Shown here in pieces: positions 9,661 to 19,602 of a stretch of DNA of 64,000 nt (the stretch's first letter is position 1; each line of letters begins with the position of its first letter). This stretch comes from Sacculina carcini. Taxonomy: Eukaryota > Arthropoda > Thecostraca > Sacculinidae. The notes below the pieces were generated by a model. The model saw only the letters and a list, made by a program, of their open reading frames with translations, was not told the origin of the DNA and did not search any database. The stretch spans positions 1,808,749 through 1,872,748 of the forward strand of contig OU696586.1 in NCBI GenBank assembly GCA_916048095.2, read 5' to 3'. The position numbers and the translations under genes are program-made.

Positions 9661-9978
9661 TGTTTTCTGACTTGTGTATGTGTGGCGATCTCTGTGTATG
9701 TGTGATCTCTGTGTTTCTTCATTGATGTGCGTGAGGGAGCTGTAGTAAAGTGTGCTTGGTGTTGTTTTTATGTTTCGGGTTGTTTTCTTGTGTTGTGAGG
9801 TGATGTAGTAGGTGTGCTCTGTTGGTGATTGCTGCTGCCAGTATTTGTGTGCCTCTCATGTCTAGGTGGTGTGGCGTGTTTGTTGTCAGTGATGTCGCAT
9901 AGTATAGCTTTAGCTGTTGGAATTTCAAAGGAGTTATGATGTCTTGCTTAGCTAATGACGCTGGGTGTCTCTCTGCAG

Positions 9979-10173
9979 ACGATCTGGTCACTCCCGCCTT
10001 GATTGGAGGTCCCGATTCTCGTGCTAAGACTGAGAAGCACGTTGATAGCGTGATACAGGCCGATTGTGACGAGGCAGATTGCCGCGAGACAACTTCTTCG
10101 GGAGAAACGCCGGAATTCTACGACGAATATGATGATAATTACGAGCAAGATCACGAGGAGCAACGTTCGTTTG
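9979..10173 (+). CDS. Nrx-1: Neurexin exon: acidic extracellular stalk
   Basis: Acceptor CTCTCTGCAG, then a phase-1 frame: DDLVTPALIGGP, CDEADCRETT and FYDEYDDNYEQDHEE, ending TTTG|GTGAGTG with phase 1. The DDLVTP start and the CDE.DC motif correspond to the DDL(V/I)TP and CDDEDC motifs I recall in the fly Nrx-1 stalk and to DDLVSS...DDEDF in vertebrates. It is strongly acidic, like the juxtamembrane spacer of neurexins. The entry phase does not match the phase-0 donor at 4009, so an exon or a different donor is unaccounted for upstream. Confidence 0.82.
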
Positions 10174-10398
10174 GTGAGTGAGCAAAGGCTGACCGCAGTT
10201 TCGGTGATAAACAAAATCGGTTATATCATTGTACTCAGCACGCGTTTGCTGCATTCGGCTGTTTCTACAAGTGCGTAAAATATAAATCTAGCATACAAAT
10301 TTGCTGCAGAGAAATTGTGCTATAACTTGGTAGCTGTGAACTTGATTGTCGACTGGAGAATGTGTTCATTCATTTTGTGTTTGCGCTGTGCCTGACAG

Positions 10399-11219
10399 GC
10401 GTTGCTGAGACTGATCTCTACGACACGGTCACCGGTCATCAATACATTTCCACCACACCAACCTCATCAACAACAACAACAACAACACACACCACAACAA
10501 CAACGAGGACAACGGCAAGGACAGTATTTGCCACGACCACGCGCGTTAAAACCGACAACATTTCTTTGTGAAACCCAGCTGGTGTTGACTCTGTCACAAC
10601 GGAAACCCGACACCAAGTGGAAGATGACATCAAGCGTGTATGGAGTTCTATCACACGACGTCCATGGTACATCCAGAAGGCGTCCACCACCCAGACGTAT
10701 CCGACCTTCTGGGAAGGCAGCCATGGCGATAACCACGGTCATGTTCACGTGACCACAGGCATCTCGACGGATGTCTCATCTCCACGCTGGACTCTGCCAG
10801 GCACCGACGACCGCCAGACGCACTCTTACGTCGGCTGGAGGCCCGAGTTCTTCCCACCGCCTCCACCGCAGCCGCGACCGCCTGTGGCTACAGCTCGTGT
10901 ACCCGTTGACTCTACGTCCGGCGTCGTGTTCTCCGACGATCCTGGTGAGTACGTGGCCATGATCATCGGCATTGTCGCTGCCGTACTCATTGTCGTTGTG
11001 CTGGTCATTCTCGTGGTGCTCAAAGTACAGGCTCGAGGCGTCGGCGCACTGGCATACAAGCCAGCGGCGGCCACTGTCACTGCTACCTCAGCCGAAATTG
11101 ACGCCGATCATGTCAAGTCGTTACCGGCTGTCGCCGCGGCGCTTCAATACCGGGCAGGCCAGACAAGGTGCGCAGCAGTGGTCGGCCGCGGCAAGAAGGT
11201 CAAGGAGTGGTATGTATAA
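10399..11219 (+). CDS. Nrx-1: Neurexin terminal exon: Thr-rich stalk, transmembrane helix and PDZ-binding tail, with an in-frame TGA
   Basis: Acceptor CTGACAG; Gly joins the previous exon in phase 1. The frame gives VAETDLYDTVTGHQY and a Thr-rich mucin-like run (TTTTTTHTTTTTRTT) for O-glycosylation, then meets one TGA at 10569-10571. The same frame continues NPAGVDSVTTETRHQ, a proline-rich segment (about 10853-10905), a transmembrane helix at about 10953-11021 (VAMIIGIVAAVLIVVV, close to the fly neurexin helix), a tail of ~65 residues and the C-terminus KKVKEWYV with stop at 11217-11219. EWYV is a class II PDZ ligand as in fly neurexin. The TGA would yield a secreted ectodomain unless bypassed by splicing or readthrough, or unless it is an assembly error. 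A strong donor-like G|GTGAGTAC lies at about 10944-10951 just before the helix. Confidence 0.88.
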
Positions 11220-11486
11220 CGCCGTGGACGTCAAGACCGCTTACAGCAGCAGTGATGCCAACTTCATTGGCGACGTTGTAGCACAAATCACTGGCGAAAT
11301 CAGCCGTGTGTATCGGTAGTGCTGTGTGCGTGTGTGAATATGAAGCGTTGTGTGAAGGGTTTATCGACTGCTGCTTGATCGACACACATTAGCCAGCAAT
11401 ACTAATCAATGTCTGCTTTATTGTCGTGTTGATGTTGACTGCGGTGGCAAACTTGGAGCTATTTCAAACATTTCGTGTGTTTGCTC

Positions 11487-11489
<3 letters not shown>

Positions 11490-11573
<84 letters not shown>
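11490..11573. repeat. (GT)n microsatellite in the presumed neurexin 3' UTR
   Basis: An almost pure GT run of about 84 bp, around 270 bp after the neurexin stop codon. Confidence 0.95.
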
Positions 11574-11577
<4 letters not shown>

Positions 11578-11867
11578 CGTATGCGTTCCTTGGGGTCTAT
11601 GTATTCCATGCAGCTGTATTAGCGGTGCAGTTTACTCACAAGCTGCAGCAACGCTTGAATTGATTTTAAATTTAGTTTAGTAAGTCGTGTTGTCAGCTCA
11701 TATCAAGGTGTATTTGTTCCGTATGGATTCCAATCTAGACCGATTCCGTATCGATTCTTATCTAAACCGATTCCGTATCGATTCCAATTGTCACTGCTAT
11801 TACTGTCTCGTAAGACTACTGTTCATGCGAAACCACGCATTGATGACGGCCACACTGAAACAACACC

Positions 11868-12115
11868 AGAGATTATCCCCAATAGCACAATGGTCCGAGT
11901 GCTGTACTCTTGAGCCATGATTTCGAGGTTCGAATCTGATCCCGTGTTTTGGGATAACACAACCTAGTTCATTCACACCTAAACCCAGTTTATTCGCAAT
12001 TACCTTTGAGTACAGAGTAGGGCAAATAATGTTCACCCACGCGAATATCAAGTGACCACAACCAGGTAGGCCAATAGGATGACATAGACGACCCATAGAC
12101 TAGACAGCCCAATTA
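11868..12115 (+). mobile_element. tRNA-derived SINE, second family
   Basis: A-box-like AGCACAATGGTCCGAGTGCT and B box GAGGTTCGAATCTG about 33 nt apart, followed by a non-tRNA body ending near the GACAGCCCAATTATGG segment. No other copy is in the window, so the boundaries are approximate. Confidence 0.6.
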
Positions 12116-12284
12116 TGGAGTTATTCCTGAAACTTCTAGGCGAGAATGCAACCATCGATGTAGTGATTGTAGGTGATTTATGAGAGTGTATTATGGTTTA
12201 AGTTCGAGGAATGAATCAGTGTGCCCCAGTCCCTTATAATATTATGTAGTCAGCGTTCGAGTGTAGCTCTTTATGCTTCGCAAA

Positions 12285-12409
12285 GCTCCCTCAACTTTTT
12301 CCTCAGCCCCCACAACTTTTTCCTTAGCCCCCACAACTTTTTTCTTAGCCCCCACAACTTTTTTCTTAGTCCCCCTCCCCCCGTCGGAAAAATTATGGCG
12401 CCGCCACTG
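12285..12409. mobile_element. hAT MITE, right half with an internal ~20-bp tandem repeat
   Basis: Four near-identical units of AGCCCCCACAACTTTTT lie before ATGGCGCCGCCACTG, the right inverted repeat of the CAGTGGCGG family. The left end is missing. An end of the 3998-4339 MITE family (ATAGAGCCGGAACTGAAG to CCTGAGGCGCAATAT) follows at about 12418-12464. Confidence 0.6.
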
Positions 12410-13835
12410 GCTGTTAAGAGAAATAGAGCCGGAACTGAAGCGCGATATACTTATAGGAACCTGAGGCGCAATATCCCTAGCTCCTCATCTTTGGCGTTCA
12501 ACAAGCATCCGCCTCGTAGCCGAGTGGCTAAGACTAGTTATGCAAAAATAACATTTTTTTTGGTTGGGTTTTTTGCAAAGAAAACTGTTTTTTTTAGGTT
12601 TTTTTTATTTAGAATTAGCCCCAATTGTCATCGGATATAGGATTTTAGTACATAGAATCGAGTTTAATTGACATTTTGTACATCTTTTCGTGTCTTATTT
12701 CAAATATAATTTTGATAATAGTATAAAAATCAAAAATATTTATCAATAAGTACCTCAAGAGACTGTTTGAAAGTGCATTCGGGTCCGGTGGTTTAAGTTT
12801 TTTTCATTGAAAAAACCCACGTTTTTAAAGATGGTTTTAATTATGTGGATATTTGAAATAATTTATAAGCAGAACAAAACAAATTCATTGAGTGATCAAG
12901 CCTAGCAGCCTGCTGGTGTAAGCGGCTGGTTAAACCACTTGACTTAAACTGTTTTTTTAAACCATGGTTTTTCTCAAAATAATTTTTTTTCTAGTTTTCG
13001 TAGATGTAGATATTTAGAAAAAAATTGGCGGCAGATCAAGGAAAGCTGAACCAAATTAATTGTATTTTTATTAGTAACCAGTTCTTAGAACTGGTTTTAT
13101 GGATGATGGTTTCTTTGATGTGGTTATTTGTGTTCAAATACATTTTTGTACATTAAATATATTTCCTCAGTCGTTTTTTTCTTACACGAATATATTCCTC
13201 GTTTTTCTGGTCAGGATTGCCAATCTGATTAATGCGACCCGCTTTTATTCGTAATCTCATTAGGGACACTAAGTTTGTGTGCATATTTGTAGTATTTGTG
13301 TAAATATTTGCAGTGTTTGTACTTTTATATTTGCAAATAATTGATCTGCTGAATAAAATGATGAAACTTATCATAATCAACGCAGTTCATTTCTGGTAGG
13401 AAATAGGTAATATGTAAAAAAGTATACAAAATTATGCCAACTGTTGTTTTTTTTAAACAGTTTCGGATTTTAGCATGAAAAACGGTTCTCAAACCCTGCT
13501 TTCTTACACAATGATTAACTCAATAATTGAATGCAAAACTGTACTGTACATAGAATTGCCGCACAGTACCGTGAAAACAATGCTATTAGGGCTTTCAGAC
13601 ATATTATAACACTTTTATTGTGCATATTTAATGATAATTCAATGTGATAGGGTCACTTATAGCATAAATAACTCATGTGTTGATAAAAATCATTCATTTC
13701 ACATCCCAACTATATCATTTCCATAATTTGAATTATTTGCATGACTCTTCAAAAAAAAACAAAAAAGGTGTTTTTTCGATCGAGGTTTTCTTTTACAAAA
13801 AAAACGTTTTTTAAACAACTGTCGATTAGTATAGG

Positions 13836-14035
13836 TCGCATCTCTAGCTAAAACGCACGCTCTGTGCACGAGAGGTCCGAGGTCCGATTCCCTGGCGAGA
13901 TGAATCGGTTGGGTTCGTTTATTTAATTGATAGCCCAATTGCCGCAAGGCGGGTTTCGTGTGCACTTTGTCGTGTCGTTTCTGTGCTGGCCGTGACTGCG
14001 AGATAACCCGTGTGTGGCGGGCTGACCTGCCAAAC
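13836..14035 (+). mobile_element. tRNA-derived SINE, third family
   Basis: TAGCTAAAACGCACGCT resembles an A box. GGTCCGATTCCC is close to the B-box consensus GGTTCGANTCC. A body follows ending near GGCGGGCTGACCTGCC. A truncated A-box-like piece (TAGCCGAGTGGCTAAGAC) at about 12518 may be another relic. Confidence 0.5.
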
Positions 14036-14045
14036 ACTCAGCAGA

Positions 14046-14364
14046 CGAAATACGATGCGATGAATATCGACATTGGCTAAAATGGTACAGGTGAGTGCAT
14101 CTGACAGTGGCGTATCTAGTGACTGAAAGTTAAGCGAAAGCTAACCTAACCTAACCAAACCTAACCAAACCTAACCTAACCAAAGCTAATCTAACGATTT
14201 GTTTGTGTTCAAAAATTTGAAAGCCACTGAACTACATACAGCTGAGTAAAGATTGGCCAAAATGGTCACTCGCTTGACTTTCAGTCACTAGATACGCCAT
14301 TGTCAGATGCACTCACAACATGTACCATTTTAGCCAATGTCGATATTCATCGCATCGTATTTCG
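14046..14364. repeat. Foldback: ~95-bp inverted arms around a CCTAA-rich core
   Basis: 14046-14139 (CGAAATACGATGCGATGAAT...) is the inverse of about 14264-14364. Within each arm sits CAGTGGCGTATCTAGTGAC, a hAT-type terminus. The inversion extends beyond that terminus, so this is not just a MITE with its own ends. The right arm stops about 180 bp before the start of the micro-exon gene. Confidence 0.75.
14139..14194. repeat. CCTAA-type telomere-like repeats
   Basis: CTAACCTAACCTAACC and variants with CCAAAC lie in the loop of the foldback. (CCTAA)n, the complement of TTAGG, is the arthropod telomere unit. The run is short and degenerate. Confidence 0.6.
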
Positions 14365-14540
14365 ATCGCCGAGCCTCGATCGCCTTAATTTTGAGGGAAT
14401 TGAGGGAAAAATGAACAGCCCTAGTCCGCAAGTGTATGATTGAAGAACACGCAACCGGAAAAGTAGCTGCCCAATTTTGGCTGCAGGTGTCGTGACTGTA
14501 TTTGTTGAGTTCACTTGAGTCGCTACCGATCTTGCACGAC

Positions 14541-14575
14541 TCAGTCGCTGCTCGCAGTTGATCGAGTAAGGTTCC
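14541..14575 (+). promoter_or_regulatory. Candidate TATA-less core promoter (Inr plus DPE)
   Basis: TCAGTC at 14541-14546 fits the arthropod initiator TCAGTY with A+1 at 14543. GGTTCC at 14570-14575 falls exactly at +28 to +33 and matches the downstream promoter element RGWYV at five positions. No TATA box lies 30 bp upstream. The predicted 5' UTR is 43 nt. This is motif inference only. Confidence 0.4.
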
Positions 14576-14585
14576 ATCATTCAAC

Positions 14586-14615
14586 ATGAGCTGCCAAGCG
14601 ATCTGCTGTTGTATC
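14586..14615 (+). CDS. Micro-exon gene, exon 1: start codon and Cys-rich N-terminus
   Basis: ATG at 14586 gives MSCQAICCCI, then the donor ATC|GTAAGT (full consensus) in phase 0. The CCC cluster next to a membrane helix is a typical palmitoylation context. I chose this ATG because it is the first after the initiator motif and joins in frame to the membrane exon. No signal peptide precedes it. Confidence 0.6.
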
Positions 14616-14773
14616 GTAAGTGTTACAAAACTATTCAATTAACTTGTGTACAACAAGCTCGTCTCAGCAATAGAGGCTGCAAGATCATGTAAATCATATT
14701 TAAAATATTTTCAAATTGCAGGATTTACAGAGTACATATATGATATATACAGAGTCGGCAATTATTCCCACAG

Positions 14774-14870
14774 AGCATTACAGTGGCGGTAATTGCCGCA
14801 GCGACCCTGATCGGCTCGGGTATATTCTTTGGCCTGCAACTGCACCAGAAGGATAACAATGAAACGGCAG
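14774..14870 (+). CDS. Micro-exon gene, exon 2: transmembrane anchor
   Basis: Acceptor TTCCCACAG and donor GCAG|GTGAGC bound 97 nt, phase 0 in and phase 1 out. The product starts SITVAVIAAATLIGSGIFFG, a clear membrane helix, then LQLHQKDNNETA with an N-glycosylation sequon (NET). With exon 1 it forms a signal anchor: short N-terminus inside, stalk outside. The alternative acceptor two bases later meets a stop. The last base is G, so every following phase-1 exon begins with a GNN codon. Confidence 0.65.
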
Positions 14871-15087
14871 GTGAGCTGCTGTCAAATGCGTGATTGTAAG
14901 CGACAGTCTTGCTGAATACACAAGATATGGTGAACAACACACATTGCATACTCCATGTCCAAGTGGACAAGACTGACTTACCAGCAAGGTCGGACCAGGC
15001 ACAATGGACAGTATGTTTTTTGGTTTCATCTACGGCTGTCGTTTCCTATGGTCGTATGCATCAGCTATGGACAATGAAGACTATTAA

Positions 15088-16730
15088 CACTAGAAGCAAC
15101 GGAGCCGCCAATTGACAGCTATTAAATTTTCAGTCTTAGAAATCTCTTCACTGGTTAAAGTTACATACTTGTATTTTCCTAACTTATATTTTTTGGGTAA
15201 AATAAACATATTGACAAATATTAGTTGTCTAGCATTAGTAGTTTTTTCTATAGAGACAAAATTACCTAGAAGCAACAGAGCCGCCAATTGACGGCTGTCA
15301 TTTGTGATCGCTTTATTGGCAATTTTTTCCCGACACTATTAATCCGTTCATATATTCGAATAATTTAGGCAACGCTAAATCAAGCGGTGCTAAAATTACT
15401 ATAATCTAAATAATTCTAAGGGGCGTAAATTTGAATTGAAAAGTACAAGTTTACCGTTTCATGAAAAAATGAGCACGTTTGTCTAAATTTGCATTGTTAG
15501 ATAATATTTATGGCAATTCAACAAACACCATTCAATGGATCAGCTTAATATATTTGTAATGGTATACCATTTGTTATAATTTAACTTTTACATTTGTTAT
15601 AATTTAAATTAAGAGCCCAAAATTTGACGTTCTAGAAGAATTTGTACAGTCAACTGACGGCTGCCCGCGCTTCATACATTTTCGACACTGTAAAATGCAT
15701 GCAGCATCTGAAATTTATAGTAAATTTATAATACATGAAACACATGTATTCTTAAGACAATAATCGAATATACTAGAACTAAATTACACAATTATTTAGA
15801 AAAACAGAGTGGGCATTTGGGTTTAGCATGTGTTCGAGTATCACAATAGTTTGACTGATCGGATTCATCAGATGGTACACATTGGAAGCGAAAGAGCACT
15901 TGCTCGACTTCTACCTCATCCACTTGTTGCTTTCTCCGCATTATTGCACAAAGTCAGTGTTATTACATTGTGTAAGACCAACGTCAATGCTCAAAACTAG
16001 AACACCTCAAAATTTCACAATTTCACTGTGATACCAAGCCCACAAACCAATACACGATACTGAAGTACGCCCGGTGCAGCCTGAACTTACCCTAAAATTG
16101 TCTAGAGCCTGAACTTACCCTAAAAATGTATATGCCATAAAAAGTATTTGACGCGACATAATAATGAAAATTTGCAAACATTGCAAATATTCACATTTGG
16201 ACTTTTCTATTGGTTAAAATATTTATAGGTTACATTTTTTGCTTTTCAATTTGTATTCAATATATTTTATGGATTTAATATGAATTTTATTGTATGAATT
16301 GTTCCGCACGACGGCTGGATTAAAAAAAGTGTTTACGTTATATAGTTCATTTTTTCAAATGGTTCATTTAAAAAAGGTAATTTCTTTTAAAATATAAATG
16401 CTCCGCGGGCAGCAGCTATAGACAATAGAACGTTCAATTTCCCCTGTAGAATTAATCCATACACAAAACCAATGGATTTGACTTCAATATCCAGAACGGA
16501 TCGTGTTCGAGTTCTGAATTTTTAAGCACGACGGGCGGGTGTAAAAATGACTAAAACAATTTTATCTATTTAATTAACAACATTGGATTGAAAGTTGTCT
16601 CTACCATAAGGAACAGTATATTTACAACCAATGTGAGGAAAAAATAGCCTATATAGCAACCCATAATTAGACAGCCGTAAATTGACGGCTCCGATCTTTC
16701 TGCGTAGTTCAATTTTTTGCCCTTCCAGTG
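15088..16730. mobile_element. piggyBac-like non-autonomous element, TTAA-flanked
   Basis: Flanked by TTAA at 15084-15087 and 16731-16734. Ends are CACTAGAAG and the inverse of CTTCCAGTG, followed by the subterminal palindrome-like motif GCCGYCAATTGACGGC near both ends. A similar internal end occurs at about 15265 and another at about 16985-17050, so elements are nested. No transposase frame is present. The inside carries a Helitron fragment. Confidence 0.6.
16180..16550 (+). mobile_element. Helitron tail fragment inside the piggyBac-like element
   Basis: Contains ATTGTTCCGCACGACGG, the GGATTTGACTTCAA segment and AAGCACGACGGGCGGGTG, all matching tail modules of the 21-54 kb array (e.g. about 22090-22450). 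It lacks both the TC head and the CTAG end. Confidence 0.7.
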
Positions 16731-17528
16731 TTAAAGATTACTTAGCATGTTTACTTTAATCATATCTTTAAATAAATCTTGAAAAGGTCTTTCAAATGAT
16801 GGTTGATAAATTGGCATAAACATTGTATTAAGTAAATTGACAACACAAACGTGCAATATTCGTTACTTCTAAAAAAGTTGGTATTTTCAAATACAATTTA
16901 CGACTTAAATATTCTTCGATTTTAATTTTTATATCACCATTGGATTCAAAGTTGTCTAAACCACTGGAAAAAAGAAGTCTTAATTGACTGCCGTCAATTG
17001 ACGGCTCGGGTCCTTCTGAGGTGGCTCAATTTTCCGGTCCTTCTAGTGCTAGGAAACATTTCGTGAAACAGGCAACAACAATGAATCATAGGTCTAGCAT
17101 GCTATTAGACAGTGTGCCTCAACACAGGCCATGTATAGCTGACTTTTTCTCCTGCATTGAGCAATGAGAAATATAATAGCAGACCTCTACAAGACAGAGC
17201 AAAGCCAAGCGATCAGCAGAGCAGAGATGAGATAAAAATGGAAAGTCGGGCGCGATGTTCAAAGAAGATAAAACATTGCTGTTTTTGCGTCCATGTGCTC
17301 GATTAGTACTTACTCATACATCTGCTCTATATTGTGCCATAGTTTGATCTGATCACGTAATGTTTCAGCGCAGTGAAGAAAATGCATGAGATACTTTGTA
17401 AAACAAACAACAATGTCTAAAAGGCTAGAATGCTATCAAAATATAATATTGTTGTTTCATTTTCAGTATAATATTTTATATATTATAATTCGTTTTTATT
17501 TCTTTGTTCAATGTATTTTTGTTTTCAG

Positions 17529-17546
17529 TGGACACGACACTGCCAG
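17529..17546 (+). CDS. Micro-exon A1 (18 nt): VDTTLP
   Basis: Acceptor ATTTTTGTTTTCAG and donor CCAG|GTACAC; phase 1 at both ends. With the upstream G it encodes VDTTLP. The same position in unit 2 encodes DQSPPP with 7 of 18 bases changed, although the intron on both sides is nearly identical. Confidence 0.6.
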
Positions 17547-18019
17547 GTACACATTCATCATCATACAGCAACAATCTGCAATATGTACTCAATGTAGCGT
17601 ATATTGCATATTCATACACACCAGCTCCATTTGTTGATGTCTGAACAGCATGCGTTCATTCATATGATACCCAAGATGATATCGTAGCAACGATATTATC
17701 ATTGAATGAAATTGGTGGTGTGAATTGAACGGAACAAGGACGTGTTCGGAGCGAAGGCAGATGGGTCAAAGTCATATGCATATAATATATACAAGGTTAT
17801 ATATGTACATAACACATATTGTACATATGACCTAGCTTTTATTCTCCTCAATTAAGGGTTCTGGCCACACCTATAGCCGAACTTCAGCGTTGCTATAAAT
17901 GACATGGCGAAGTATCAACCACATTTAGTTTGCGATAAAGTTTGTCACAGGCTTTCTGGGAAGCGAATTGGTAAATATATGAACCTCATATTAAAATACA
18001 GCCGTGTGTGCGTTTCCAG

Positions 18020-18040
18020 AAATGAATGGCACAAACTCAG
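18020..18040 (+). CDS. Micro-exon B1 (21 nt): EMNGTNS
   Basis: Acceptor GTGTGCGTTTCCAG and donor TCAG|GTACGT; phase 1 at both ends. Encodes EMNGTNS with an NGT glycosylation sequon. The equivalent exons in units 2 and 3 are 18 nt with different sequence. Confidence 0.6.
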
Positions 18041-19093
18041 GTACGTATACATCATTTATGGACAATGCTTGCCTGTAATATCAGCTTGCAGCAACAGACG
18101 TCTTTTGGTGTCTGAAGCTAGTAAACATGTCTGTGGATCAGTAATGTACAAAATGTTGCCAGCAGCCTCGTTGTCTTACCAATCAAGTGGAAAATGTTCA
18201 GCGATTGACCGTTGCCACAATAACAAGTAGCTCAAGGAATACCCAATGAAAAGCAGCCGGGAACAGTCTAGTGTCTACATATATTTTTATTAATTTATCA
18301 TATGATGATTTTAATTCCTCGTGTAATAATTATAAATATTACAATTTCTATATTTTAGCTTTTATTTACTTGTTTGATTTTCAATTTATGATAAATGGAT
18401 GTTGACAACACAAGCGTGCAATATTCGTTACTTCTAAAAAAGTTGGTATTTTCAAATACAATTTACGACTTAAATATTCTTCGATTTTAATTTTTATATC
18501 ACCATTGGATTCAAAGTTGTCTAAACCACTGGAAAAAAGAAGTCTTAATTGACTGCCGTCAATTGACGGCTCGGGTCCTCCTGAGGTGGCTCAATTTTCC
18601 GGTCCTTCTAGTGCTAGGAAACATTTCGTGAAACAGGCAACAACAATGAATCATAGGTCTAGCATGCTATTAGACAGTGTGCCTCAACACAGGCCATGTA
18701 TAGCTGACTTTCTCTCTTGCATTGCGCAATGAGCATTATAATAGCAGACCTCTACAAGACAGAGCAAAGCCAAGCGATCAGCAGAGCAGAGATGAGATAA
18801 AAATGGAAAGTTGGGCGCGATGTTCAAAGAAGATAAAACATTGCTGTTTTTGCGTCCATGTGCTCGATTAGTACTTACTCATACATCTGCTCTAGATTGT
18901 GCCATAGTTTGATCTGATCACGTAATGTTTCAGCGCAGTGAAGAGAATGCAAGAGATACTTCGTAAAACAAACAACAATGTCTCAAAGGCTAGAAGGCTA
19001 TCAAAATATAATATTGTTGTTTCATTTTCATTATAATATTTTATATATTATAATTCCTTTTTATTTTTTTGTTCAATGTATTTTTGTCTCCAG

Positions 19094-19111
19094 ATCAATC
19101 GCCACCGCCAG
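19094..19111 (+). CDS. Micro-exon A2 (18 nt): DQSPPP
   Basis: Acceptor TTTTTGTCTCCAG and donor CCAG|GTACAC; phase 1. Encodes DQSPPP. It is identical to A3 in unit 3 but unlike A1 and A4. Confidence 0.6.
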
Positions 19112-19584
19112 GTACACATTCATCATCATACAGCAACAATCTGCAATATTTACTCAATGTAGCGTATATTGCATATTCATACACACCAGCTCCATTTGTT
19201 GATGTCTGAACAGCATGCGTTCATTCATATGATACCCAAGATGATATCGTAGCAACGATATTATCATTGAATGAAATTGTTGTTGTGAATTGAACGGAAC
19301 ACGGACGTGTTCGGAGCGAAGGCAGATGGGTCAAAGCCATGTGCATATAATATATACAAGGTTATATATGTACATAACACATATTGTACATATGACCTAG
19401 TTTTTATTCTCCTCAATTAAGGGTTCTGGCAACGCCTATAGCCGAACTTCAGCGTTGCTATAAATGACGTGGCGAAGTATCAACCACATTTAGTTTGCGA
19501 TAAAGTTTGTCACAGGCTTTCTGGGAAGCGAGTTGGTACATATATGTGCCTCATATTATAATACAACCGTGTGTGCGTTTCCAG

Positions 19585-19602
19585 AGGGGTCTGACAGCCA
19601 AG
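19585..19602 (+). CDS. Micro-exon B2 (18 nt): EGSDSQ
   Basis: Acceptor GCGTTTCCAG and donor CAAG|GTACGT; phase 1. Encodes EGSDSQ; the unit 3 copy gives EGSASQ by a single codon change. Confidence 0.6.

Larger units (their letters stand above)
4010..9978 (+). other. Neurexin intron loaded with mobile elements
   Basis: The 6-kb interval between the LNS exon and the stalk exon. It contains the MITE, a SINE, two LINE insertions in the same (minus) orientation and a piece of another LINE, all listed separately. I found no clear additional neurexin exon, although phase bookkeeping (0 in, 1 out) would allow a short one. Confidence 0.55.
11220..14540. other. Intergenic interval between neurexin and the micro-exon gene
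   Basis: Starts with the presumed neurexin 3' UTR; no convincing poly(A) signal is seen. It contains a GT array, two tRNA-headed SINEs, hAT and MITE remnants, AT-rich filler at about 12550-13830 with poly-T and poly-A runs, and a foldback. No gene is recognised. Confidence 0.5.
14871..17528 (+). other. Intron 2 of the micro-exon gene
   Basis: AT-rich intron holding a piggyBac-like element and the start of repeat unit 1. A 12-nt phase-1 candidate (after GGACCAG, before GTATGT, at about 15000-15011) was noticed but its acceptor is poor. No other exon is supported. Confidence 0.45.
16837..18401 (+). repeat. Exon-bearing duplicated unit 1
   Basis: A 1.56-kb unit starting TTGACAACACAAACGTGC; the same start recurs at 18402, directly abutting. 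It carries micro-exons A1 and B1. Relative to unit 2 it stops after ATAAATGGATGTTG and lacks the C-exon part. Most intron sequence is near-identical to unit 2. Confidence 0.8.

Noticed and set aside
11220-11319. Overlapping frame after the neurexin stop (MYNAVDVKTAYSS to ISRVYR)
   Set aside because: Protein-like by eye but in a different frame from the KEWYV tail, with no splice signals that would bring it in. Most likely a GC-rich 3' UTR start.
15000-15011. 12-nt phase-1 segment after GGACCAG and before GTATGT as an extra micro-exon
   Set aside because: The donor is excellent but the acceptor lacks a pyrimidine tract and there is no duplicated counterpart.
17386-17637. Longer open frames that run through the A micro-exons (starting MRYFVKQTTMSKR)
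   Set aside because: The frame is mostly intron; sequence past GTACAC is shared identically among units while the 18-nt segment varies. Read-through to the TGA after FVDV was considered as an alternative terminal exon but leaves the downstream B, C and terminal exons unexplained.
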